Positions 11,346 through 25,081 of a stretch of DNA of 64,000 nucleotides are shown here, piece after piece. Location: positions 124,001-188,000 of the forward strand of contig NW_027488858.1 in the NCBI RefSeq assembly GCF_050948215.1, read 5' to 3'. How positions within the stretch are numbered: the first letter of the stretch is position 1; each line of letters opens with the position of its first letter. This DNA is from Halictus rubicundus. Its lineage: Eukaryota; Arthropoda; Insecta; Hymenoptera; Halictidae. The translations under genes were made by a program, and so were the position numbers. The notes beneath the pieces are model-generated. The model was not told the DNA's origin, did not search any database, and saw only the letters and a list, made by a program, of their open reading frames with translations.

Positions 11346-14300
11346 TTCCTCTTAGCGGAGGGACTTAGAAAAATTTACGTCCAACGTCCGACGGAGTAGT
11401 ACATCCGTCCATTATTTGCTAATAACTCGGTCAATAATAGTAGTAGCGAGTTTGGTGTTATGATATATATTGTTAGAAACCTTCTATATTCCAGTGATAT
11501 CACGTCGACAATCGTCTAGGACCGATACGGAAAAAGTTTCCTCGTAGCGGAGGGACTTAGAAAAATTTCCAGAGTTTTGTCGACGGAGTAGTACACCCGT
11601 CCATTATTTGCTAATAACTCGGTAAATAATAGTAGTAGCGAGTTTGGTGTTATGATATATATTGTTAGAAACCGTCTATATTACAGTGATATCACGTCGA
11701 CAATCGCCTAGGACCGATACGGAAAAAGTTTCCTCTTAGCGGAGGGACTTAGAAAAATATTCGTCCAACGTCCGACGGAGTAGTACATCCGTCCATTATT
11801 TGCTAATAACTCGGTAAATAATAGTAGTAGCGAGTTTGGTGTTATGATATATATTGTTAGAAACCGTCTATATTACAGTGATATTACGTCGACAATTGCC
11901 TAGGACCGATACGGAAAAAGTTTCCTCTTAGCGGAGGGACTTAGAAAAATTTACGTCCAACGTCCGACGGAGTAGTACATCCGTCCATTATTTGCTAATA
12001 ACTCGGTAAATAATAGTAGTAGCGAGTTTGGTGTTATGATATATATTGTTAGAAACCGTCTATATTACAGTGATATCACGTCGACAATCGTCTAGGACCG
12101 ATACGGAAAAAGTTTCCTCTAAGCGGAGGGGCTTAGAAAAATGTTCGTCCAACATCCGACGGAGTAGTACATCCGTCCATTATTAGCTAATAACTCGGTA
12201 AATAATAGTAGTAGCGAGTTTGGTGTTATGATATATATTGTTAGAAACCGTCTATATTACAGTGATATCGCGTCGAAAATCGTCTAGGACCGATACGGAA
12301 AAAGTTTCCTCTTAGCGGTGGGGCTTAGAAAAATTTCCAGAGTTTTGTCGACGGAGTAGTACATCCGTCCATTATTTGCTAATAACTCGGTCAATAATAG
12401 TAGTAGCGAGTTTGGTGTTATGATATATATTGTTAGAAACCTTCTATATTATAGTGATATCACGTCGACAATCGTCTAGGACCGATACGGAAAAAGTTTC
12501 CTCGTAGCGGAGGGACTTAGAAAAATTTCCAGAGTTTTGTCGACGGAGTAGTACACCCGTCCATTATTTGCTAATAACTCGGTAAATAATAGTAGTAGCG
12601 AGTTTGGTGTTATGATATATATTGTTAGAAACCGTCTATATTACAGTGATATCACGTCGACAATCGCCTAGGACCGATACGGAAAAAGTTTCCTCTTAGC
12701 GGAGGGACTTAGAAAAATATTCGTCCAACGTCCGACGGAGTAGTACATCCGTCCATTATTTGCTAATAACTCGGTAAATAATAGTAGTAGCGAGTTTGGT
12801 GTTATGATATATATTGTTAGAAACCGTCTATATTACAGTGATATCACGTCGAAAATCGTCTAGGACCCATACGGAAAAAGTTTCCTCTTAGCGGTGGGGC
12901 TTAGAAAAATGTTCGTCCAACATCCGACGGAGTAGTACATCCGTCCATTATTAGCTAATAACTCGGTAAATAATAGTAGTAGCGAGTTTGGTGTTATGAT
13001 ATATATTGTTAGAAACCGTCTATATTACAGTGATATCGGGTCGAAAATCGTCTAGGACCGATACGGAAAAAGTTTCCTCTTAGCGGTGGGACTTAGAAAA
13101 ATTTACGTCCAACGTCCGACGGAGTAGTACATCCGTCCATTATTTGCTAATAACTCGGTAAATAATAGTAGTAACGAGTTTGGTGTTATGATATATATTG
13201 TTAGAAACCGTCTATATTACAGTGATATTACGTCGACAATTGCCTAGGACCGATACGGAAAAAGTTTCCTCTTAGCGGAGGGACTTAGAAAAATTTACGT
13301 CCAACGTCCGACGGAGTAGTACATCCGTCCATTATTTGCTAATAACTCGGTAAATAATAGTAGTAGCGAGTTTGGTGTTATGATATATATTGTTAGAAAC
13401 CGTCTATATTACAGTGATATCACGTCGACAATCGTCTAGGACCGATACGGAAAAAGTTTCCTCTAAGCGGAGGGGCTTAGAAAAATGTTCGTCCAACATC
13501 CGACGGAGTAGTACATCCGTCCATTATTAGCTAATAACTCGGTAAAGAATAGTAGTAGCGAGTTTGGTGTTATGATATATATTGTTAGAAACCGTCTATA
13601 TTACAGTGATATCGCGTCGAAAATCGTCTAGGACCGATACGGAAAAAGTTTCCTCTTAGCGGTGGGGCTTAGAAAAATGTTCGTCCAACATCCGACGGAG
13701 TAGTACATCCGTCCATTATTAGCTAATAACTCGGTAAATAATAGTAGTAGCGAGTTTGGTGTTATGATATATATTGTTAGAAACCGTCTATATTACAGTG
13801 ATATCGGGTCGAAAATCGTCTAGGACCGATACGGAAAAAGTTTCCTCTTAGCGGTGGGACTTAGAAAAATTTACGTCCAACGTCCGACGGAGTAGTACAT
13901 CCGTCCATTATTTGCTAATAACTCGGTAAATAATAGTAGTAGCGAGTTTGGTGTTATCATATATATTGTTAGAAACCGTCTATATTACAGTGATATTACG
14001 TCGACAATTGCCTAGGACCGATACGGAAAAAGTTTCCTCTTAGCGGAGGGACTTAGAAAAATTTACGTCCAACGTCCGACGGAGTAGTACATCCGTCCAT
14101 TATTTGCTAATAACTCGGTAAATAATAGTAGTAGCGAGTTTGGTGTTATGATATATATTGTTAGAAACCGTCTATATTACAGTGATATCGGGTCGAAAAT
14201 CGTCTAGGACCGATACGGAAAAAGTTTCCTCTTAGCGGTGGGACTTAGAAAAATTTCCAGAGTTTTGTCGACGGAGTAGTACATCCGTCCATTATTTGCT

Positions 14301-14713
14301 AATAACTCGGTAAATAATAGTAGTAGCGAGTTTGGTGTTATGATATATATTGTTAGAAACCGTCTATATTACAGTGATATCGGGTCGAAAATCGTCTAGG
14401 ACCGATACGGAAAAAGTTTCCTCTTAGCGGTGGGACTTAGAAAAATTTCCAGAGTTTTGTCGACGGAGTAGTACATCCGTCCATTATTTGCTAATAACTC
14501 GGTAAATAATAGTAGTAGCGAGTTTGGTGTTATGATATATATTGTTAGAAACCGTCTATATTACAGTGATATTACGTCGACAATTGCCTAGGACCGATAC
14601 GGAAAAAGTTTCCTCTTAGCGGAGGGACTTAGAAAAATTTACGTCCAACGTCCGACGGAGTAGTACATCCGTCCATTATTTGCTAATAACTCGGTAAATA
14701 ATAGTAGTAGCGA

Positions 14714-17700
14714 GTTTGGTGTTATGATATATATTGTTAGAAACCGTCTATATTACAGTGATATCACGTCGACAATCGTCTAGGACCGATACGGAAAAAG
14801 TTTCCTCGTAGCGGAGGGACTTAGAAAAATTTCCAGAGTTTTGTCGACGGAGTAGTACACCCGTCCATTATTTGCTAATAACTCGGTAAATAATAGTAGT
14901 AGCGAGTTTGGTGTTATGATATATATTGTTAGAAACCGTCTATATTACAGTGATATCACGTCGACAATCGCCTAGGACCGATACGGAAAAAGTTTCCTCT
15001 TAGCGGAGGGACTTAGAAAAATTTACGTCCAACGTCCGACGGAGTAGTACATCCGTCCATTATTAGCTAATAACTCGGTAAATAATAGTAGTAGCGAGTT
15101 TGGTGTTATGATATATATTGTTAGAAACCGTCTATATTACAGTGATATCGGGTCGAAAATCGTCTAGGACCGATACGGAAAAAGTTTCCTCTTAGCGGTG
15201 GGGCTTAGAAAAATGTTCGTCCAACATCCGACGGAGTAGTACATCCGTCCATTATTAGCTAATAACTCGGTAAATAATAGTAGTAGCGAGTTTGGTGTTA
15301 TGATATATATTGTTAGAAACCGTCTATATTACAGTGATATCACGTCGAAAATCGTCTAGGACCGATACGGAAAAAGTTTCCTCTTAGCGGTGGGGCTTAG
15401 AAAAATTTCCAGAGTTTTGTCGACGGAGTAGTACACCCGTCCATTATTTGCTAATAACTCGGTAAATAATAGTAGTAGCGAGTTTGGTGTTAGGATATAT
15501 ATTGTTAGAAACCGTCTATATTACAGTGATATCGCGTCGAAAATCGTCTAGGACCGATACGGAAAAAGTTTCCTCTTAGCGGAGGGACTTAGAAAAATTT
15601 ACGTCCAACGTCCGACGGAGTAGTACATCCGTCCATTATTTGCTAATAACTCGGTCAATAATAGTAGTAGCGAGTTTGGTGTTATGATATATATTGTTAG
15701 AAACCTTCTATATTACAGTGATATCACGTCGACAATCGTCTAGGACCGATACGGAAAAAGTTTCCTCGTAGCGGAGGGACTTAGAAAAATATTCGTCCAA
15801 CGTCCGACGGAGTAGTACATCCGTCCATTATTTGCTAATAACTCGGTAAATAATAGTAGTAGCGAGTTTGGTGTTATGATATATATTGTTAGAAACCGTC
15901 TATATTACAGTGATATTACGTCGACAATTGCCTAGGACCGATGCGGAAAAAGTTTCCTCTTAGCGGTGGGGTTTAGAAAAGTGTTCGTCCAACGTCCGAC
16001 GGAGTAGTACATCCGTCCATTATTTGCTAATAACTCGGTAAATAATAGTAGTAGCGAGTTTGGTGTTATGATATATATTGTTAGAAACCGTCTATATTAC
16101 AGTGATATCACGTCGAAAATCGTCTAGGACCGATACGGAAAAAGTTTCCTCTTAGCGGTGGGGCTTAGAAAAATTTCCAGAGTTTTGTCGACGGAGTAGT
16201 ACACCCGTCCATTATTTGCTAATAACTCGGTAAATAATAGTAGTAGCGAGTTTGGTGTTATGATATATATTGTTAGAAACCGTCTATATTACAGTGATAT
16301 TACGTCGACAATTGCCTAGGACCGATACGGAAAAAGTTTCCTCTTAGCGGAGGGACTTAGAAAAATTTACGTCCAACGTCCGACGGAGTAGTACATCCGT
16401 CCATTATTTGCTAATAACTCGGTAAATAATAGTAGTAGCGAGTTTGGTGTTATGATATATATTGTTAGAAACCGTCTATATTACAGTGATATCACGTCGA
16501 CAATCGTCTAGGACCGATACGGAAAAAGTTTCCTCGTAGCGGAGGGACTTAGAAAAATTTCCAGAGTTTTGTCGACGGAGTAGTACATCCGTCCATTATT
16601 TGCTAATAACTCGGTAAATAATAGTAGTAGCGAGTTTGGTGTTATGATATATATTGTTAGAAACCGTCTATATTACAGTGATATCACGTCGAAAATCGTC
16701 TAGGACCCATACGGAAAAAGTTTCCTCTTAGCGGTGGGGCTTAGAAAAATGTTCGTCCAACATCCGACGGAGTAGTACATCCGTCCATTATTAGCTAATA
16801 ACTCGGTAAATAATAGTAGTAGCGAGTTTGGTGTTATGATATATATTGTTAGAAACCGTCTATATTACAGTGATATCGGGTCGAAAATCGTCTAGGACCG
16901 ATACGGAAAAAGTTTCCTCTTAGCGGTGGGACTTAGAAAAATTTACGTCCAACGTCCGACGGAGTAGTACATCCGTCCATTATTTGCTAATAACTCGGTA
17001 AATAATAGTAGTAGCGAGTTTGGTGTTATCATATATATTGTTAGAAACCGTCTATATTACAGTGATATTACGTCGACAATTGCCTAGGACCGATACGGAA
17101 AAAGTTTCCTCTTAGCGGAGGGACTTAGAAAAATTTACGTCCAACGTCCGACGGAGTAGTACATCCGTCCATTATTTGCTAATAACTCGGTAAATAATAG
17201 TAGTAGCGAGTTTGGTGTTATGATATATATTGTTAGAAACCGTCTATATTACAGTGATATCACGTCGACAATCGTCTAGGACCGATACGGAAAAAGTTTC
17301 CTCGTAGCGGAGGGACTTAGAAAAATTTCCAGAGTTTTGTCGACGGAGTAGTACACCCGTCCATTATTTGCTAATAACTCGGTAAATAATAGTAGTAGCG
17401 AGTTTGGTGTTATGATATATATTGTTAGAAACCGTCTATATTACAGTGATATCACGTCGACAATCGCCTAGGACCGATACGGAAAAAGTTTCCTCTTAGC
17501 GGAGGGACTTAGAAAAATTTACGTCCAACGTCCGACGGAGTAGTACATCCGTCCATTATTAGCTAATAACTCGGTAAATAATAGTAGTAGCGAGTTTGGT
17601 GTTATGATATATATTGTTAGAAACCGTCTATATTACAGTGATATCGGGTCGAAAATCGTCTAGGACCGATACGGAAAAAGTTTCCTCTTAGCGGTGGGGC

Positions 17701-19897
17701 TTAGAAAAATGTTCGTCCAACATCCGACGGAGTAGTACATCCGTCCATTATTAGCTAATAACTCGGTAAATAATAGTAGTAGCGAGTTTGGTGTTATGAT
17801 ATATATTGTTAGAAACCGTCTATATTACAGTGATATCACGTCGAAAATCGTCTAGGACCGATACGGAAAAAGTTTCCTCTTAGCGGTGGGGCTTAGAAAA
17901 ATTTCCAGAGTTTTGTCGACGGAGTAGTACACCCGTCCATTATTTGCTAATAACTCGGTAAATAATAGTAGTAGCGAGTTTGGTGTTAGGATATATATTG
18001 TTAGAAACCGTCTATATTACAGTGATATCGCGTCGAAAATCGTCTAGGACCGATACGGAAAAAGTTTCCTCTTAGCGGAGGGACTTAGAAAAATTTACGT
18101 CCAACGTCCGACGGAGTAGTACATCCGTCCATTATTTGCTAATAACTCGGTCAATAATAGTAGTAGCGAGTTTGGTGTTATGATATATATTGTTAGAAAC
18201 CTTCTATATTACAGTGATATCACGTCGACAATCGTCTAGGACCGATACGGAAAAAGTTTCCTCGTAGCGGAGGGACTTAGAAAAATATTCGTCCAACGTC
18301 CGACGGAGTAGTACATCCGTCCATTATTTGCTAATAACTCGGTAAATAATAGTAGTAGCGAGTTTGGTGTTATGATATATATTGTTAGAAACCGTCTATA
18401 TTACAGTGATATTACGTCGACAATTGCCTAGGACCGATACGGAAAAAGTTTCCTCTTAGCGGTGGGGTTTAGAAAAGTGTTCGTCCAACGTCCGACGGAG
18501 TAGTACATCCGTCCATTATTTGCTAATAACTCGGTAAATAATAGTAGTAGCGAGTTTGGTGTTATGATATATATTGTTAGAAACCGTCTATATTACAGTG
18601 ATATCACGTCGAAAATCGTCTAGGACCGATACGGAAAAAGTTTCCTCTTAGCGGTGGGGCTTAGAAAAATTTCCAGAGTTTTGTCGACGGAGTAGTACAC
18701 CCGTCCATTATTTGCTAATAACTCGGTAAATAATAGTAGTAGCGAGTTTGGTGTTATGATATATATTGTTAGAAACCGTCTATATTACAGTGATATTACG
18801 TCGACAATTGCCTAGGACCGATACGGAAAAAGTTTCCTCTTAGCGGAGGGACTTAGAAAAATTTACGTCCAACGTCCGACGGAGTAGTACATCCGTCCAT
18901 TATTTGCTAATAACTCGGTAAATAATAGTAGTAGCGAGTTTGGTGTTATGATATATATTGTTAGAAACCGTCTATATTACAGTGATATCACGTCGACAAT
19001 CGTCTAGGACCGATACGGAAAAAGTTTCCTCGTAGCGGAGGGACTTAGAAAAATTTCCAGAGTTTTGTCGACGGAGTAGTACATCCGTCCATTATTTGCT
19101 AATAACTCGGTAAATAATAGTAGTAGCGAGTTTGGTGTTATGATATATATTGTTAGAAACCGTCTATATTACAGTGATATCACGTCGAAAATCGTCTAGG
19201 ACCCATACGGAAAAAGTTTCCTCTTAGCGGTGGGGCTTAGAAAAATGTTCGTCCAACATCCGACGGAGTAGTACATCCGTCCATTATTAGCTAATAACTC
19301 GGTAAATAATAGTAGTAGCGAGTTTGGTGTTATGATATATATTGTTAGAAACCGTCTATATTACAGTGATATCGGGTCGAAAATCGTCTAGGACCGATAC
19401 GGAAAAAGTTTCCTCTTAGCGGTGGGACTTAGAAAAATTTACGTCCAACGTCCGACGGAGTAGTACATCCGTCCATTATTTGCTAATAACTCGGTAAATA
19501 ATAGTAGTAGCGAGTTTGGTGTTATCATATATATTGTTAGAAACCGTCTATATTACAGTGATATTACGTCGACAATTGCCTAGGACCGATACGGAAAAAG
19601 TTTCCTCTTAGCGGAGGGACTTAGAAAAATTTACGTCCAACGTCCGACGGAGTAGTACATCCGTCCATTATTTGCTAATAACTCGGTAAATAATAGTAGT
19701 AGCGAGTTTGGTGTTATGATATATATTGTTAGAAACCGTCTATATTACAGTGATATCACGTCGACAATCGTCTAGGACCGATACGGAAAAAGTTTCCTCG
19801 TAGCGGAGGGACTTAGAAAAATTTCCAGAGTTTTGTCGACGGAGTAGTACACCCGTCCATTATTTGCTAATAACTCGGTAAATAATAGTAGTAGCGA
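14714..19897. repeat. 13-monomer (2,496-bp) tandem higher-order repeat
   Basis: Bases 14714-17401 recur at 17210-19897, an offset of 13 monomers. Diagnostic pairs at the same offset are TTAGGAT (15489, 17985), GGACCCATACGG (near 16707, 19203) and TTATCAT (near 17024, 19520). Confidence 0.85.
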
Positions 19898-20665
19898 GTT
19901 TGGTGTTATGATATATATTGTTAGAAACCGTCTATATTACAGTGATATCACGTCGAAAATCGTCTAGGACCCATACGGAAAAAGTTTCCTCTTAGCGGTG
20001 GGGCTTAGAAAAATGTTCGTCCAACATCCGACGGAGTAGTACATCCGTCCATTATTAGCTAATAACTCGGTAAATAATAGTAGTAGCGAGTTTGGTGTTA
20101 TGATATATATTGTTAGAAACCGTCTATATTACAGTGATATCGGGTCGAAAATCGTCTAGGACCGATACGGAAAAAGTTTCCTCTTAGCGGTGGGACTTAG
20201 AAAAATTTACGTCCAACGTCCGACGGAGTAGTACATCCGTCCATTATTTGCTAATAACTCGGTAAATAATAGTAGTAGCGAGTTTGGTGTTATCATATAT
20301 ATTGTTAGAAACCGTCTATATTACAGTGATATTACGTCGACAATTGCCTAGGACCGATACGGAAAAAGTTTCCTCTTAGCGGAGGGACTTAGAAAAATTT
20401 ACGTCCAACGTCCGACGGAGTAGTACATCCGTCCATTATTTGCTAATAACTCGGTAAATAATAGTAGTAGCGAGTTTGGTGTTATGATATATATTGTTAG
20501 AAACCGTCTATATTACAGTGATATCACGTCGACAATCGTCTAGGACCGATACGGAAAAAGTTTCCTCGTAGCGGAGGGACTTAGAAAAATTTCCAGAGTT
20601 TTGTCGACGGAGTAGTACACCCGTCCATTATTTGCTAATAACTCGGTAAATAATAGTAGTAGCGA
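19130..20665. repeat. Four-monomer (768-bp) tandem duplication
   Basis: Monomers at 19130, 19322, 19514 and 19706 are repeated in order at 19898, 20090, 20282 and 20474. The repeat includes the rare CCCATACGG and TTATCAT variants. It lies on the end of the 13-monomer repeat, so amplification rounds are nested. Confidence 0.85.
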
Positions 20666-21241
20666 GTTTGGTGTTATGATATATATTGTTAGAAACCGTC
20701 TATATTACAGTGATATCACGTCGACAATCGCCTAGGACCGATACGGAAAAAGTTTCCTCTTAGCGGAGGGACTTAGAAAAATTTACGTCCAACGTCCGAC
20801 GGAGTAGTACATCCGTCCATTATTAGCTAATAACTCGGTAAATAATAGTAGTGGCGAGTTTGGTGTTATGATATATATTGTTAGAAACCGTCTATATTAC
20901 AGTGATATCGGGTCGAAAATCGTCTAGGACCGATACGGAAAAAGTTTCCTCGTAGCGGAGGGACTTAGAAAAATTTCCAGAGTTTTGTCGACGGAGTAGT
21001 ACATCCGTCCATTATTTGCTAATAACTCGGTAAATAATAGTAGTAGCGAGTTTGGTGTTATGATATATATTGTTAGAAACCGTCTATATTACAGTGATAT
21101 CACGTCGACAATCGCCTAGGACCGATACGGAAAAAGTTTCCTCTTAGCGGAGGGACTTAGAAAAATTTTCGTCCAACGTCCGACGGAGTAGTACATCCGT
21201 CCATTATTTGCTTATAACTCGGTAAATAATAGTAGTAGCGA

Positions 21242-24200
21242 GTTTGGTGTTATGATATATATTGTTAGAAACCGTCTATATTACAGTGATATCACGTCGA
21301 AAATCGTCTAGGACCGATACGGAAAAAGTTTCCTCTTAGCGGTGGGGCTTAGAAAAATTTCCAGAGTTTTGTCGACGGAGTAGTACACCCGTCCATTATT
21401 TGCTAATAACTCGGTAAATAATAGTAGTAGCGAGTTTGGTGTTAGGATATATATTGTTAGAAACCGTCTATATTACAGTGATATCGCGTCGAAAATCGTC
21501 TAGGACCGATACGGAAAAAGTTTCCTCTTAGCGGAGGGACTTAGAAAAATTTACGTCCAACGTCCGACGGAGTAGTACATCCGTCCATTATTTGCTAATA
21601 ACTCGGTCAATAATAGTAGTAGCGAGTTTGGTGTTATGATATATATTGTTAGAAACCTTCTATATTACAGTGATATCACGTCGACAATCGTCTAGGACCG
21701 ATACGGAAAAAGTTTCCTCGTAGCGGAGGGACTTAGAAAAATATTCGTCCAACGTCCGACGGAGTAGTACATCCGTCCATTATTTGCTAATAACTCGGTA
21801 AATAATAGTAGTAGCGAGTTTGGTGTTATGATATATATTGTTAGAAACCGTCTATATTACAGTGATATTACGTCGACAATTGCCTAGGACCGATACGGAA
21901 AAAGTTTCCTCTTAGCGGTGGGGTTTAGAAAAGTGTTCGTCCAACGTCCGACGGAGTAGTACATCCGTCCATTATTTGCTAATAACTCGGTAAATAATAG
22001 TAGTAGCGAGTTTGGTGTTATGATATATATTGTTAGAAACCGTCTATATTACAGTGATATCACGTCGAAAATCGTCTAGGACCGATACGGAAAAAGTTTC
22101 CTCTTAGCGGTGGGGCTTAGAAAAATTTCCAGAGTTTTGTCGACGGAGTAGTACACCCGTCCATTATTTGCTAATAACTCGGTAAATAATAGTAGTAGCG
22201 AGTTTGGTGTTATGATATATATTGTTAGAAACCGTCTATATTACAGTGATATTACGTCGACAATTGCCTAGGACCGATACGGAAAAAGTTTCCTCTTAGC
22301 GGAGGGACTTAGAAAAATTTACGTCCAACGTCCGACGGAGTAGTACATCCGTCCATTATTTGCTAATAACTCGGTAAATAATAGTAGTAGCGAGTTTGGT
22401 GTTATGATATATATTGTTAGAAACCGTCTATATTACAGTGATATCGGGTCGAAAATCGTCTAGGACCGATACGGAAAAAGTTTCCTCTTAGCGGTGGGGT
22501 TTAGAAAATTGTTCGTCCAACGTCCGACGGAGTAGTACACCCGTCCATTATTTGCTAATAACTCGGTAAATAATAGTAGTAGCGAGTTTGGTGTTATGAT
22601 ATATATTGTTAGAAACCGTCTATATTACAGTGATATCACGTCGAAAATCGTCTAGGACCGATACGGAAAAATTTTCCTCTTAGCGGTGGGGCTTAGAAAA
22701 ATTTCCAGAGTTTTGTCGACGGAGTAGTACACCCGTCCATTATTTGCTAATAACTCGGTAAATAATAGTAGTAGCGAGTTTGGTGTTATGATATATATTG
22801 TTAGAAACCGTCTATATTACAGTGATATCGGGTCGAAAATCGTCTAGGACCGATACGGAAAAAGTTTCCTCTTAGCGGTGGGACTTAGAAAAATTTACGT
22901 CCAACGTCCGACGGAGTAGTACATCCGTCCATTATTTGCTAATAACTCGGTAAATAATAGTAGTAACGAGTTTGGTGTTATGATATATATTGTTAGAAAC
23001 CGTCTATATTACAGTGATATTACGTCGACAATTGCCTAGGACCGATACGGAAAAAGTTTCCTCTTAGCGGAGGGACTTAGAAAAATTTACGTCCAACGTC
23101 CGACGGAGTAGTACATCCGTCCATTATTTGCTAATAACTCGGTAAATAATAGTAGTAGCGAGTTTGGTGTTATGATATATATTGTTAGAAACCGTCTATA
23201 TTACAGTGATATCACGTCGACAATCGTCTAGGACCGATACGGAAAAAGTTTCCTCTAAGCGGAGGGGCTTAGAAAAATGTTCGTCCAACATCCGACGGAG
23301 TAGTACATCCGTCCATTATTTGCTAATAACTCGGTAAATAATAGTAGTAGCGAGTTTGGTGTTATGATATATATTGTTAGAAACCGTCTATATTACAGTG
23401 ATATCACGTCGACAATCGCCTAGGACCGATACGGAAAAAGTTTCCTCTTAGCGGAGGGACTTAGAAAAATTTACGTCCAACGTCCGACGGAGTAGTACAT
23501 CCGTCCATTATTAGCTAATAACTCGGTAAATAATAGTAGTAGCGAGTTTGGTGTTATGATATATATTGTTAGAAACCGTCTATATTACAGTGATATCACG
23601 TCGAAAATCGTCTAGGACCGATACGGAAAAAGTTTCCTCTTAGCGGTGGGGCTTAGAAAAATTTCCAGAGTTTTGTCGACGGAGTAGTACACCCGTCCAT
23701 TATTTGCTAATAACTCGGTAAATAATAGTAGTAGCGAGTTTGGTGTTAGGATATATATTGTTAGAAACCGTCTATATTACAGTGATATCGCGTCGAAAAT
23801 CGTCTAGGACCGATACGGAAAAAGTTTCCTCTTAGCGGAGGGACTTAGAAAAATTTACGTCCAACGTCCGACGGAGTAGTACATCCGTCCATTATTTGCT
23901 AATAACTCGGTCAATAATAGTAGTAGCGAGTTTGGTGTTATGATATATATTGTTAGAAACCTTCTATATTACAGTGATATCACGTCGACAATCGTCTAGG
24001 ACCGATACGGAAAAAGTTTCCTCGTAGCGGAGGGACTTAGAAAAATATTCGTCCAACGTCCGACGGAGTAGTACATCCGTCCATTATTTGCTAATAACTC
24101 GGTAAATAATAGTAGTAGCGAGTTTGGTGTTATGATATATATTGTTAGAAACCGTCTATATTACAGTGATATTACGTCGACAATTGCCTAGGACCGATAC

Positions 24201-25081
24201 GGAAAAAGTTTCCTCTTAGCGGTGGGGTTTAGAAAAGTGTTCGTCCAACGTCCGACGGAGTAGTACATCCGTCCATTATTTGCTAATAACTCGGTAAATA
24301 ATAGTAGTAGCGAGTTTGGTGTTATGATATATATTGTTAGAAACCGTCTATATTACAGTGATATCACGTCGAAAATCGTCTAGGACCGATACGGAAAAAG
24401 TTTCCTCTTAGCGGTGGGGCTTAGAAAAATTTCCAGAGTTTTGTCGACGGAGTAGTACACCCGTCCATTATTTGCTAATAACTCGGTAAATAATAGTAGT
24501 AGCGAGTTTGGTGTTATGATATATATTGTTAGAATCCGTCTATATTACAGTGATATTACGTCGACAATTGCCTAGGACCGATACGGAAAAAGTTTCCTCT
24601 TAGCGGAGGGACTTAGAAAAATTTACGTCCAACGTCCGACGGAGTAGTACATCCGTCCATTATTTGCTAATAACTCGGTAAATAATAGTAGTAGCGAGTT
24701 TGGTGTTATGATATATATTGTTAGAAACCGTCTATATTACAGTGATATCGGGTCGAAAATCGTCTAGGACCGATACGGAAAAAGTTTCCTCTTAGCGGTG
24801 GGGTTTAGAAAATTGTTCGTCCAACGTCCGACGGAGTAGTACACCCGTCCATTATTTGCTAATAACTCGGTAAATAATAGTAGTAGCGAGTTTGGTGTTA
24901 TGATATATATTGTTAGAAACCGTCTATATTACAGTGATATCACGTCGAAAATCGTCTAGGACCGATACGGAAAAATTTTCCTCTTAGCGGTGGGGCTTAG
25001 AAAAATTTCCAGAGTTTTGTCGACGGAGTAGTACACCCGTCCATTATTTGCTAATAACTCGGTAAATAATAGTAGTAGCGA
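21242..25081. repeat. 12-monomer-offset (2,304-bp) duplication
   Basis: Eight successive monomers, 21242-22777, recur at 23546-25081. Shared marks include TTAGGAT, CTCGGTCAAT, AAACCTTCTATATT and GAAAATTGTTCG. One private change in the second copy is AGAATCCGTC. Confidence 0.85.
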